Assembly (NCBI RefSeq): GCF_015752045.1
Contig: NZ_JADOUS010000006.1
Span: forward strand, 1-64,000
Length of the DNA stretch: 64,000 bases
Reading direction: 5' to 3'
DNA from: Arthrobacter_D sp015752045
GTDB taxonomy: Bacteria > Actinomycetota > Actinomycetes > Actinomycetales > Micrococcaceae
In this document: in pieces, positions 45,285 to 53,547 of the stretch
Position numbering within the stretch: position 1 is the stretch's first letter
Layout of the letters: each line of letters opens with the position of its first letter
Program-made: the position numbers and the translations under genes
The notes under the pieces: model-generated
Told to the model about the DNA's origin: nothing
Seen by the model: only the letters and a program-made list of their open reading frames with translations
Database searches by the model: none

Positions 45285-45319
45285 CGCCCCGGGTGACCGT
45301 AACGGTTCTACCCGGGGCG
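45285..45319. terminator. Bidirectional hairpin between STAS-like gene and lsr2
   Basis: CGCCCCGGGT and ACCCGGGGCG form a 10-bp stem; inside the 15-base loop ACCGT and ACGGT pair again. It is 69 bp after one stop and 10 bp before the convergent lsr2 stop. Confidence 0.6.
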
Positions 45320-45328
45320 AGGACTACC

Positions 45329-45664
45329 TCAACGGCTCTCGTTGTAGGCGTCGATGATGGACTGCGTGATCCGCCCACGCGAACTCGGATTGAATCCGTG
45401 CTCCTCGGCCCACTTGCGGATCTGCTGCGTGTCCTCGCGCTTCGCGCGGGAGGATGACGCTTTCTGGCCGGCGGACTGCTGCTTGCCGGAAGTCGCCTTA
45501 CGCCCCTTGTCCACATAGGCGGACAAAGCGCTACGCAATGATTCTGCATTCTGCGTTGTGAGGTCTATCTCATAATCGGTGCCGTCGAGGGCGAATCGCA
45601 CAGTCTCCTGTGCTTCTTCGCCGCTGAGGTCATCGACCAATTGCACCTGTACCCGCTGGGCCAT
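45329..45664 (-). CDS. lsr2: Lsr2-family nucleoid-associated protein
   Basis: A 111-residue Lsr2, the actinobacterial H-NS analogue that bridges AT-rich DNA. The N-terminal dimerisation part begins MAQRVQVQLVDDLSGEEAQE. A polar linker follows, then the DNA-binding helices with RKWAEEHGFNPSSRGRI, carrying the RGR AT-hook-like tip. AGGAG lies seven bases before the ATG at 45664. Confidence 0.95.
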   Translation of the reverse strand: MAQRVQVQLVDDLSGEEAQETVRFALDGTDYEIDLTTQNAESLRSALSAYVDKGRKATSGKQQSAGQKASSSRAKREDTQQIRKWAEEHGFNPSSRGRITQSIIDAYNESR

Positions 45665-45830
45665 CATTTTCTCCTGTGTCATCCGAAGTCCACATTGTCA
45701 GCCCCATTGTTCCGACTCTATCCCGAAGAGCAGTGCGGGCGGGAGGAATCCCGAAATTCGTGCCATTCGTCGGGAATACGCGAATGGCAATTTCGACCCA
45801 CGGGTGTCGGTGTGTTATCCACCGGTCGGG

Positions 45831-46259
45831 TCACGTGGCTGCGGCGCCGTCGGCCTTGAACGCACGGACCACCGCATCGTGCGGCACCCGCTCGTGGAGC
45901 CGGGTCACGCCGCCCATGTCCTGGATGCGTTCGGCCAGCCGTCGCGCCCAACGGTGCTCCAGGACGAGCAGGAGGCCCACCTCGCCGTTGGCGACGGACG
46001 AGGAGGCGAGGGCTACGTCCCGGTCGCTGAGCAGGGTCATCGGCGACGGATGTGCCAGCAGGTCCTGCAGCGATGCCGGCAGGCCGTCGTCGACGTCCGC
46101 GAAGGACAGGGTGCCGTCGCTCCCGCGGGCGATGAGCACGATGTCGATCAGCGCCACGGCTCCGCTGTCCAGGGCTTCGTGGAGGGCGTCCACCATGCCG
46201 GGATCGCCGTCGAGGGTCGGCGCGGAGAGGACCAGGACGTCCACGGAGCCAACCCTCAT
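45831..46259 (-). CDS. DUF6325-like small protein
   Basis: A 142-residue protein with an alternating alpha/beta pattern like the DUF6325/DUF1269 family: VDVLVLSAPTLDGDPGMVDALHEALDSGAV at the start, then LIDIVLIARGSDGTLSFAD, and a C-terminal VGLLLVLEHRWARRLAERI. No catalytic motif. GGAGGGG upstream supports the ATG at 46259. It diverges from the large LuxR regulator gene across a region with dyad repeats, so it is a plausible target of that regulator. Confidence 0.7.
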   Translation of the reverse strand: MRVGSVDVLVLSAPTLDGDPGMVDALHEALDSGAVALIDIVLIARGSDGTLSFADVDDGLPASLQDLLAHPSPMTLLSDRDVALASSSVANGEVGLLLVLEHRWARRLAERIQDMGGVTRLHERVPHDAVVRAFKADGAAAT

Positions 46260-46334
46260 GACACCCCTCCCCGCCCGGCCGTTTCCTGCCTGTCGCTGTG
46301 ATAGACGCTGCAATTGTGCATCGGTGCGGCGGGC

Positions 46335-46363
46335 GGATCGTCACCCGCGCGGGGTGACGATCC
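46335..46363. promoter_or_regulatory. Perfect 12-bp dyad TCGTCACCC/GGGTGACGA in the divergent promoter region
   Basis: GGATCGTCACCC and its exact reverse complement flank five bases. It lies between divergent starts at 46259 and 46506. A core TCACCC-N5-GGGTGA recurs with the same spacing at 49131-49147, and with N8 at 46447-46466. Confidence 0.5.
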
Positions 46364-46445
46364 GGCAGACCGGGGACTTTGGACTCAGGCCTGAATCAGT
46401 TCGGGGGTGAATTCTTGGAGGTGGGCGCCATCAAGCCGGCGATGC

Positions 46446-46467
46446 CTCACCCGCTTCCCCGGGTGAG
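46446..46467 (+). promoter_or_regulatory. Second TCACCC/GGGTGA dyad before the LuxR gene
   Basis: CTCACCC, eight bases and GGGTGAG, ending 39 bp before the ATG at 46506. Confidence 0.4.
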
Positions 46468-46505
46468 AACGCGGCAGGAAGTGCGACGCCGGACAGGTGG
46501 CAGGC

Positions 46506-49124
46506 ATGAACAGCATCACCAGGGCCAAGACGACCATCCCCCCGACCGGCGCGCACGAGTTGGACCGGCCCCGGCTGACCACACGCCTCGACGCATTCAG
46601 GGAGGACGGGTGCCGCGCCATCACCATCGGCGCTGCTGCCGGCTCCGGGAAGACGACCCTTGCCGCCCAGTGGGCGCGGAGGCGGGTGGCGTCGGGGGAT
46701 CACGTGGCCTGGGTCTCCCTCGATCCCTCCGACAACGCGTCGGGGCGCTTCTGGGACCTCGTGACCGAAGCGCTGGAACCCTCCGACGGACTGGCGCCGG
46801 GCCGTTGGCCTCCACCCCCGCCGACAGCAGCGGCGCGGATCGGGTGGCTCGATGGCCTTCTCGATCATGCAGGCGGAGGCACCGTGAATTCCGTGCTGGT
46901 GCTCGACAACTGTGAGCACCTGCGCGACACCGGGCTGCTCCTCGAGGTGGACTACGCGATCCAGCGCGCGCCCCAGGGATTCATGGTGGTCCTCTGCGGC
47001 CGGCAGCTGCCGGAGTTGCCCTCGTTCTACCGGCTGGACCTCGACGGCGCCCTCGGGCGGATAGGGCAGGAGGACCTGATGCTGCGGCGGCGGGAGATCG
47101 CCCGGTTGTTCTCGGCCGCATGCCCCGACGTGGACCCGCTCCTCGAAGCGACCGAGGGCTGGCCCGCCGCCGTCGTCCTCGCCCACGTGATGGCGGAGGG
47201 CGACGCTCCCGCCGCTGCGGACACGGCCGGGGCGTCCTACCTCGACCGGCTGTGCGGGCAGCTGTTCCCCTCCTTCCCCGAGGACGTCCGCGCCGCCCTC
47301 GCCGTCATGGCGTTGATCGAACCCTTCACGGTGGACGACCTGTGCACGGCGCTCGCCAGCACGGACGCACCGCGGGTGTTCGACGCTGCGGTCCGGGCCT
47401 CCGGTCTCGTCGTCCCGGCGGACACCCCGGGGTCCTTCCGGCTGCATCGCCTGCTGTCCAGGTGGCTCCTCAGCGGAGGATCGGGTGCTGCAGCGATCGA
47501 CCGTCCCCTGGTGCACGCCCGGATGGCGCGCCGTCGCCTCCGCCAGGCGCGCCACGCGGAGGCGCTCGCCCATGCGGGCAAGGCCGGCGACGCCCGGTTG
47601 CTGCGTGACGTCGCCGCCGTCTCGGGGCTGCACCTGCTATGGAGCAACGACCTCACCGCCCTGGAGTCGATCCTGCGCGACCTGACATCCGTCGAATCGG
47701 TGGAGCTCGGCCTGCTCGACAGCCTCCTTTCCCTCGCGAACGGCGACCCGGCCGGCGCCCGCCTCAAGCTCGAGCACATCGACCACGCAGATCCCGAGGG
47801 TGGCCTCACGGTGCCGTTCAGTGCGCTGCGGACCGGGCTCGAGGCGCAACTCCTGCTCGCCCGGGGGCGCCCGGAGGAGGCCCTCCAGCATCTCCGGGGA
47901 GTGTGCGTGGCGGATCTGCCACCCGACGTCGGGCTCTTCGTGTCGAATGTCCTCTCGGCCGCGCTGATCGCGACCGCACGCCTGGACGAGGCCGTCGCCG
48001 CTGTGAGGGCCTGCGTGGCAGCCGCCGATGAGCGGGACAACCCGGGCGCCCGGATCGACGCCCACATCACCCGTGCGGCGCTCGCCGCAGCCCTGGAGGA
48101 CTTCACGCCCGCGACACGCGACGCCTGGACCGCCATCAGGGAAGGGGAGCTGCACCGGCTGCGCTACAGCCCGCGGCTCCGGCCCGCCCACCTCACGATC
48201 GCCTGGGGCGCCTACCACCAGCTCGACGACGACGCCGCGCGGTTCCACAACGCGTTCGTGTTCAGGGGTACGGCGACCCCGCCGATGGTGGCTCACTCCG
48301 CGTCGAAGCTCGGCCTCATGCTCTCCTTCGCCTCCTCGGCGAGACCCGTCGAGGTGGCCGTGGCTCTGCTGGACAGGATCCGCTTCGACCTCGCGCACGG
48401 CGCACAGCCGCAGGAACTCGCCGTGTGCTCGCTGCAGGTCGCCGAGATGATGCTGTCCCTGCGCCGCGTGGACGACCTGACGATGCTGAAGGTGGATCTG
48501 CGCAGATACCAGGGCATCAGCGGGGAGCTGCAGGTCATCTCGGTGTGGGAGCACCTGCTGGCCGGACAGCTGAACCGCTCGCGGCAGCTGTTGACCCCGG
48601 TGACCTCCGAGTACGTGAAGTGCCACAGCAGGATCGGGATGACGACTGCCCTTGCGATGCTCGCCCGCCTGGAGCTGCTCGAGAACCGTCCGTTCAAGGC
48701 CAGGGAAGCCCTGGACCGCGCCCTCACCCTGGCCGCTGAGCGGGGATCCGTGCGGGGGATCGGCTTCGCCGGTGAGACCGTGCGGAGTGCCCTCGAGAAG
48801 GACCGGCACCACTACCCCCGCTTCACCCGGGAGGTGGACCTCCTGGTGAATCACCGGCGCCGACCGGTCCAGGAGATCGCCGGTCCACCCCTCACCCCGC
48901 GGGAGATCGAACTGGTGGCTCTCCTGCCGACCTTCGCGACCGTCGACGAACTGGCGCTGGACCTGCAGATCTCCACGAACACGGTCAAGACGCACCTGCG
49001 CGGCATCTATCGGAAACTGGGGGTCGGGACACGGCGGGAGGCCATCGCGGCGGCCGACAAGCTCGGCCTGCTCGCACCCACCCCGGCGCCGCTGCGCGTC
49101 CTGCGGAGCGCGGCGGCGCATTAG
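46506..49124 (+). CDS. LuxR-family regulator with STAND-type ATPase (MalT/LAL-like)
   Basis: An 872-residue regulator. N-terminal ATPase with Walker A GAAAGSGKTTLAAQW near residue 45 and Walker B VLVLDNCEH; a helical repeat region follows (TPR-like, residues about 350-780, Ala/Leu-rich), and a C-terminal LuxR HTH: LTPREIELVALLPTFATVDELA, then TNTVKTHLRGIYRKLGVG. It is the large ATP-binding LuxR type that integrates ligand and ATP. The ATG at 46506 was chosen over the GTG at 46497. TCACCC/GGGTGA dyads flank the gene on both sides and may be its own sites (inference). Confidence 0.9.
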   Translation: MNSITRAKTTIPPTGAHELDRPRLTTRLDAFREDGCRAITIGAAAGSGKTTLAAQWARRRVASGDHVAWVSLDPSDNASGRFWDLVTEALEPSDGLAPGRWPPPPPTAAARIGWLDGLLDHAGGGTVNSVLVLDNCEHLRDTGLLLEVDYAIQRAPQGFMVVLCGRQLPELPSFYRLDLDGALGRIGQEDLMLRRREIARLFSAACPDVDPLLEATEGWPAAVVLAHVMAEGDAPAAADTAGASYLDRLCGQLFPSFPEDVRAALAVMALIEPFTVDDLCTALASTDAPRVFDAAVRASGLVVPADTPGSFRLHRLLSRWLLSGGSGAAAIDRPLVHARMARRRLRQARHAEALAHAGKAGDARLLRDVAAVSGLHLLWSNDLTALESILRDLTSVESVELGLLDSLLSLANGDPAGARLKLEHIDHADPEGGLTVPFSALRTGLEAQLLLARGRPEEALQHLRGVCVADLPPDVGLFVSNVLSAALIATARLDEAVAAVRACVAAADERDNPGARIDAHITRAALAAALEDFTPATRDAWTAIREGELHRLRYSPRLRPAHLTIAWGAYHQLDDDAARFHNAFVFRGTATPPMVAHSASKLGLMLSFASSARPVEVAVALLDRIRFDLAHGAQPQELAVCSLQVAEMMLSLRRVDDLTMLKVDLRRYQGISGELQVISVWEHLLAGQLNRSRQLLTPVTSEYVKCHSRIGMTTALAMLARLELLENRPFKAREALDRALTLAAERGSVRGIGFAGETVRSALEKDRHHYPRFTREVDLLVNHRRRPVQEIAGPPLTPREIELVALLPTFATVDELALDLQISTNTVKTHLRGIYRKLGVGTRREAIAAADKLGLLAPTPAPLRVLRSAAAH

Positions 49125-49127
49125 GGG

Positions 49128-49150
49128 TCGTCACCCTTCCGGGGTGAGCG
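49128..49150 (+). promoter_or_regulatory. TCGTCACCC/GGGTGA dyad after the LuxR gene
   Basis: TCGTCACCC-TTCC-GGGGTGAGCG has the same core and spacing as the dyad at 46338-46360. It could terminate the LuxR gene or act as an operator for the gene at 49227; another half-site GGGTGA lies at 49172-49177. Confidence 0.4.
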
Positions 49151-49226
49151 CCGGTGGAGAACCGCCACGCCGGGTGAGGCCCTGCATACCATGCTGGGAC
49201 ATCGGGGGCCGAGGACAGGACGTGCC

Positions 49227-49646
49227 GTGGACATCAACCTCTGGGAGATCGTGTGGGTGGTGTTCGCCACCGCCCTGTTCGCCGCCTATCTGGCCTTCCT
49301 CTTCATCGTCCTCATCGACATCTTCAGGAACGAGTCGCTCTCCGGCGGGTCGCGCGCGGTCTGGGTGGTCCTGCTGGTGCTCATCCCGTTCCTCGCCTCC
49401 CTCGCCTACCTGTTCGCCCACGGCCAGACCATGGCCCTCCGCAGCGCCCGGGGATCCCGCCCTGATCCCGGCGCCGCAACGGTCCAGGAATCCCACGATC
49501 CGACGGCACAGGTCGCCTCGGCCCACGAACTGCTGCGCCAGGGCGCCATCACCCAGGAAGAATACGAGCGTCTCAAGCAACACTCGCTCCGGCAGGCATC
49601 CGGGACCTCCTCGACCGATGCCGCGCCACGCACGCCGGCCGGCTGA
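49227..49646 (+). CDS. Small membrane protein with PLDc_N-like segment and SHOCT motif
   Basis: A 139-residue protein. Two hydrophobic segments (residues 6-33 and 45-72) match the phospholipase-D-nuclease N-terminal (PLDc_N) type, and the C-terminus has a SHOCT motif (ELLRQGAITQEEYERLK). The GTG at 49227 was chosen. It is followed by the AI-2E-type transporter 26 bp later and is probably co-transcribed with it. Confidence 0.8.
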   Translation: MDINLWEIVWVVFATALFAAYLAFLFIVLIDIFRNESLSGGSRAVWVVLLVLIPFLASLAYLFAHGQTMALRSARGSRPDPGAATVQESHDPTAQVASAHELLRQGAITQEEYERLKQHSLRQASGTSSTDAAPRTPAG

Positions 49647-49671
49647 TCGCCGGCCGGGAGGGGGAGACGCT

Positions 49672-50799
49672 GTGGACCTCGACGGCGCTTCACCTGATGG
49701 ATCGGCCCCCACGGCTCCTGCCCGCCCGGCGGAGGTGACGTCGTCCGATCCCGTGCGGGCGCGGATCCCGACCCTTTTCGGGGTGGGCCTCCGGGTGACG
49801 GGCGGGGTCCTTACGGCAGTCTTCGTGGCCTCCGTGCTGTTCTCCCTGCGCTCGGTGATCATGTCCGTCTGCGCCGCCCTGTTCCTCGCGCTCGGCCTCA
49901 ACCCACTGGTTCGCAGGCTCCGCCGCTCCGGCATGCGCCGGGGCGGTGCGGTCGCCGTGATCGGCGTCGCCGTCGCCCTCCTCGCCGCAGGCCTCGTCGC
50001 CCTCGTCCTCCCCTTCGTCGTCACGCAGGTGACAGCCTTCGTCCAGGTGCTGCCTGCGGCGATCCGCAGTGTCACCGAGGACGAGTGGTTCCAGCGGATC
50101 AACGAGCTGACGGGCGGTGCCCTGGTAGATGCGATGGAGTCCGTGGGGCAGGCGCTCGTCAGCCCCGAAGCCCTGACCAACATCGCCAACGGGGTGGTGG
50201 GGGCCGGCGTTGGAGCCGCGAGCGTCGTCTCGTCGGTGATCTTCATCGCCATCCTCACCCTCTACTTCCTGGCAGGACTGCCGCGCATCAAGCACGGCTT
50301 CTACGCCCTCCTCCCGGCGTCCCGGCGCAGGACCTCGGTGTACCTCACCGAGCGGATCGCCGAATCCGTCGGAAAGTACCTGAGCGGCATGGTGCTGCTG
50401 GCGCTCCTCAACGCCACCTACAGCTTCATCCTCCTGACCCTCACCGGGGTGCCGTTCGCCGCGCTCATCTCGATCGCGGCGTTCTTCGTCACGCTGATCC
50501 CCCTCATCGGCACCATCCTCACGACCATCGTGATGACCCTCGCGGCTCTGCTGTACTCGTTGCCCGCCGCCATCATCGTCCTGGTCGCCATGCTCATCTA
50601 CATGCAGGTGGAGGCATACATCCTGACCCCGCGTGTGATGAGCAAGGCCGTCCAGGTACCCGGCGCGTGGGTGCTGATCGCGGCGACGGCAGGAGGCGCG
50701 CTGCTGGGCCTGCCCGGAGCCCTCGTCGCCATCCCGACCGCCGCGGCCTGCCTGCTGCTCGTCGACAACCTCGTCGTCCCGCTCCGCCGGATCCAGTAG
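49672..50799 (+). CDS. AI-2E family transporter (TqsA/YdgG-like)
   Basis: A 375-residue membrane protein with about eight hydrophobic segments. Signatures: an N-terminal pair (VFVASVLFSLRSVIMSVCAALFLALGLNPLVRRL, starting part), a conserved soluble middle domain (VTEDEWFQRINELTGG), and C-terminal PLIGTILTTIVMTLAAL and QVEAYILTPRVMSKAVQVPG. GGAGGGGGAG just before the GTG supports the start. Transport of AI-2-like molecules is a family name, not evidence of substrate; many members are Na+/H+ or metabolite exporters. Confidence 0.88.
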   Translation: MDLDGASPDGSAPTAPARPAEVTSSDPVRARIPTLFGVGLRVTGGVLTAVFVASVLFSLRSVIMSVCAALFLALGLNPLVRRLRRSGMRRGGAVAVIGVAVALLAAGLVALVLPFVVTQVTAFVQVLPAAIRSVTEDEWFQRINELTGGALVDAMESVGQALVSPEALTNIANGVVGAGVGAASVVSSVIFIAILTLYFLAGLPRIKHGFYALLPASRRRTSVYLTERIAESVGKYLSGMVLLALLNATYSFILLTLTGVPFAALISIAAFFVTLIPLIGTILTTIVMTLAALLYSLPAAIIVLVAMLIYMQVEAYILTPRVMSKAVQVPGAWVLIAATAGGALLGLPGALVAIPTAAACLLLVDNLVVPLRRIQ

Positions 50800-51048
50800 C
50801 GCGGTCATCCCGCGCGGCCCGGTGCCCGGCCTGTCCTCCGCGACCGGCCGCTCGTCGATGACCGCTGGGGTGATCTCGAGCAGGGCGGACCGGCCGTCGA
50901 AGGAATCCTGCATGCCCCGAGCCTGGCCGCGGTGATGCACGAGCGGGAGGTGGTGGCGCGGAATTGCTCACGGCATCGATGGGTACGGGCCCCCCGCACC
51001 GTCTACTGTGTGGAAACGTCACCGCGAATCCCGGATCAGGAGCATCTC

Positions 51049-51621
51049 ATGCGCAGACTCACAGCAGGCCTCTTCTCCTCCGTCGACGGCGTCGTCGAAT
51101 CTCCGCACCTGTGGCAGTTCGACAGCTTCGACCCGGAACTCGGCGCCGGCATGGGCGCGATGATCGAGCGGGTGGACACCGTGCTGCTGGGCCGGCAGGG
51201 CTACGAGGAGTGGGCGGCCTACTGGCCGCAGGCCGGGGGGGCCGACCCGTTCGGCAGCTTCATCACGCCGGTGGAGAAGTTCGTGGCGTCACGTACCCTC
51301 AGCGGCGAGCTCGGCTGGACGAACGCCTCGCTCATGACAGCGCCCCTCGAGGAATTCGTCGCACGCCTGAAGGAGACCGACGGTGGGGACATCGCCGTCT
51401 GCGCCAGCATCTCCCTGGTCAGGCAGCTCCTGTTCGCCGGGTTGCTGGACTCGCTGATGCTGATGACGCACCCGGTCGTCGCGGGCGCCGGCCGCCGCCT
51501 CTTCGAACCGTCGGATCCCGTCACCAGACTGGAGCTGCAGGAGACGAGCGTCACCAGCAAGGGCAATGTCCTGACCTCCTACGGCCTCCGCACCCGCGAG
51601 GCGGCGGCAGGACACGCCTAG
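51049..51621 (+). CDS. Dihydrofolate reductase-family protein (RibD C-terminal-like)
   Basis: A 190-residue protein: RRLTAGLFSSVDGVVESPHLWQF as N-terminal strand/loop, VLLGRQGYEEWAAYWP, SRTLSGELGWTNASLM, ICASISLVRQLLFAGLLDSLMLMTHPVVAGAGRRLF. This is the RibD C-terminal/DHFR-like fold often annotated dihydrofolate reductase, usually an NADPH-dependent reductase of unknown substrate. AGGAG precedes the ATG at 51049. It is followed by a DUF4031-HD gene 10 bp later. The 249 bp upstream show no convincing gene. Confidence 0.85.
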   Translation: MRRLTAGLFSSVDGVVESPHLWQFDSFDPELGAGMGAMIERVDTVLLGRQGYEEWAAYWPQAGGADPFGSFITPVEKFVASRTLSGELGWTNASLMTAPLEEFVARLKETDGGDIAVCASISLVRQLLFAGLLDSLMLMTHPVVAGAGRRLFEPSDPVTRLELQETSVTSKGNVLTSYGLRTREAAAGHA

Positions 51622-51631
51622 ACTGCTGGTC

Positions 51632-52510
51632 ATGGCCGTCCTGATCGATCCACCGACCTGGCCCGCGCACGGAACCGTGTTCTCCCATCTGGTCTCGACG
51701 GCGTCACTCGAGGAACTCCACGCGTTCGCAGCGGCCGCGGGCATCCCCCGCCGTGCCTTCGACGAGGACCATTACGACGTCCCGGCCCGGCGGTACCGCG
51801 ACCTCGTGGTGCAGGGTGCGCAGGAGGTCACGGGGGCCGACCTCGTGCGCTCGCTGATCGCCAGTGGACTCAGGGTCCCGGCCCGACGGCGGGCTCCGAA
51901 ACTCCGCGCCGCACTGATGTCACGCTGGGAGGTGCTGATGCCGGGCGTTCCCGGCCTCGGCGGGGAACTGCTCGACCGCTGGTCCGAAGCGCACCGCGAG
52001 TACCACACGCCCACCCACCTGCTGGGGGTCCTTGAAGGGCTGGACCTGCTGCTGGAGCCGACCGATGAACCCCTGCGCCGCGTCGTGATCCTGGCGGCCT
52101 GGTTCCACGATGCCGTGTACGAGGGGATCGCCGGCCAGGACGAACGTGCGTCCGCTTCCCTCGCCGTACAGCACCTCGAGGGCTCCATGCCCGACGCCGT
52201 CGTCCGGGACGTCGAGCGCCTCGTCCTCCTGACCGCGGCGCATGATCCGGCACCGGGGGACCGCGCGGGCCATCTCCTGTGCGACGCCGACCTCGCGGTG
52301 CTCGCCGGTACCCCGGAGGCCTACACGCGCTACGCCGCAGCGATCCGCGGCGAGTACCGGCATCTTCCCCAGGATGCATTCACCGCTGGTCGGCGTGCTG
52401 TCCTGCAGCGGCTCCTGACACTCGAGCCGCTGTATCGGACGGCGATCGCGCAGGCGGAGTGGACCGGGCCGGCGCGCAGGAACCTGGCGCAGGAGCTTGC
52501 ATCGCTGTGA
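51632..52510 (+). CDS. DUF4031-HD domain fusion protein
   Basis: A 292-residue protein in two parts. Residues 1-90 match DUF4031: LIDPPTWPAHGTVFSHLVS, LHAFAAAAGIPRRAFDEDHYDVPA. Residues about 95-290 form an HD-type metal-dependent phosphohydrolase domain: REYHTPTHLLGVLEGLD, then the HD pair in AAWFHDAVYEG, then LTAAHDPAPGDRAGHLLCDADLAVLA. The fused pair may act as one phosphohydrolase. The ATG at 51632 is chosen. The gene is ten bases after the reductase gene. Confidence 0.85.
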   Translation: MAVLIDPPTWPAHGTVFSHLVSTASLEELHAFAAAAGIPRRAFDEDHYDVPARRYRDLVVQGAQEVTGADLVRSLIASGLRVPARRRAPKLRAALMSRWEVLMPGVPGLGGELLDRWSEAHREYHTPTHLLGVLEGLDLLLEPTDEPLRRVVILAAWFHDAVYEGIAGQDERASASLAVQHLEGSMPDAVVRDVERLVLLTAAHDPAPGDRAGHLLCDADLAVLAGTPEAYTRYAAAIRGEYRHLPQDAFTAGRRAVLQRLLTLEPLYRTAIAQAEWTGPARRNLAQELASL

Positions 52511-52562
52511 CCCCGGTCGCGTGGCCCTGTCCGGGCTCCGGCGATGCCCCTACGATCACGTC

Positions 52563-52910
52563 ATGGGATCCGTGGATGACGCCCTCGCGGCGCTGGAAGA
52601 ACCCGCACGGGAGTGCCTGCGCACCGTGGTGGCCACTGCCCGGGGTGCCCGGCCGGACGCCGTCGACGGGGTGAGCTATGGCATGCCGGCTCTCATCCTC
52701 GCCGGGAGGCCGCTGCTTGCGGTGGCCGCCACCGCCAGGCATCTCTCGCTGTATCCGTTCTCCCCGCGGGTGATCGATGCGGTGGAGCCGCGGCTCGAGG
52801 GGTTTTCCCGGTCGAAGGGGACCATCCGATTCACGGCGGACCATCCGCTCCCGGAGGGCCTGGTCCGGGAGATCGTCCGCCTGCGGAGCCTCGAGATCGC
52901 CGGCTCGTAG
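52563..52910 (+). CDS. DUF1801-family protein (YdhG/iron-chaperone-like)
   Basis: A 115-residue protein with DUF1801 features: SVDDALAALEEPARECLRTVV, SYGMPALILAGRPLLAVAATARHLSLYPFSP and KGTIRFTADHPLPEGLVREIVRLR. Family members have a frataxin-like fold and unknown roles. The ATG at 52563 is chosen. Confidence 0.8.
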   Translation: MGSVDDALAALEEPARECLRTVVATARGARPDAVDGVSYGMPALILAGRPLLAVAATARHLSLYPFSPRVIDAVEPRLEGFSRSKGTIRFTADHPLPEGLVREIVRLRSLEIAGS

Positions 52911-53136
52911 CAGGGCTCCGATTCGTGGCGCAACCCCGCACCGACGGGAGGAAACAGCTTCCCCGGCCGCATGGCCGGGTGCCACGATGAGTGATCGAGG
53001 ATGGCCGGCACACACGCCGGCCGCCTTCCGGGCGGTCAGGAAGCCGGCCGCCGGAGCACCCTGTCGCATCGCCGTCCGGGCGGCGGCAGTCGATCGGCTT
53101 CCAGCCCCCGTCCGGGCCATCCGAAGGAATCTGCCA

Positions 53137-53547
53137 ATGCAAGGTCTGCACACCCATACCGCGATGAGACACGCGGATCTCCCCCTGCCGCTCGTCTGGG
53201 ACCATCTCCAGAACCTGGGCGGCTCCACCGGCCGGCTCGAGGTCGACGCCTACCTCCACGGGATCATGACCCTCCCGTGTGACGATCGCAACATGGTGGC
53301 GCAGGCCGTGAACGAACTGCTCGACGATCTGGCGGCGACGGGCCGCAGGGCCTGTTGCCGGGCCCCCTACTGTGCCGACGACGACGACGACACGACAGGT
53401 CGCGGCGCGCGGGCCTACCCCTCGTGCAAGGTCTCCGTCCGCGGCCGCTGGGGACGCCTGGTCACCACGCCGGGCCGCCCCGCCGCGCCTGCCGGGCGCC
53501 GGCCCCAGGGGCTGTCATCACTGCCGCCGCTCCGCCGGGACCGCTGA
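53137..53547 (+). CDS. Small hypothetical protein with Cys/Asp-rich middle
   Basis: A possible 136-residue protein. The first 75 residues (ADLPLPLVWDHLQNLGG, DAYLHGIMTLPCDDRN, MVAQAVNELLDD) resemble short actinobacterial hypothetical proteins of this type. Residues about 78-95 are Cys- and Asp-rich (RRACCRAPYCADDDDD) and the rest is disordered. AAGGA lies eight bases before the ATG. The end overlaps the convergent methyltransferase by 30 bp; the true stop might be a shorter form. Confidence 0.45.
   Translation: MQGLHTHTAMRHADLPLPLVWDHLQNLGGSTGRLEVDAYLHGIMTLPCDDRNMVAQAVNELLDDLAATGRRACCRAPYCADDDDDTTGRGARAYPSCKVSVRGRWGRLVTTPGRPAAPAGRRPQGLSSLPPLRRDR

Noticed and set aside
49690..50940. 416-residue minus-strand open frame starting MQDSFDGRSALLEITP
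   Set aside because: Apart from the first 40 residues it is the complement of the AI-2E transporter. The start looks protein-like, but there is no stop before entering the shadow.
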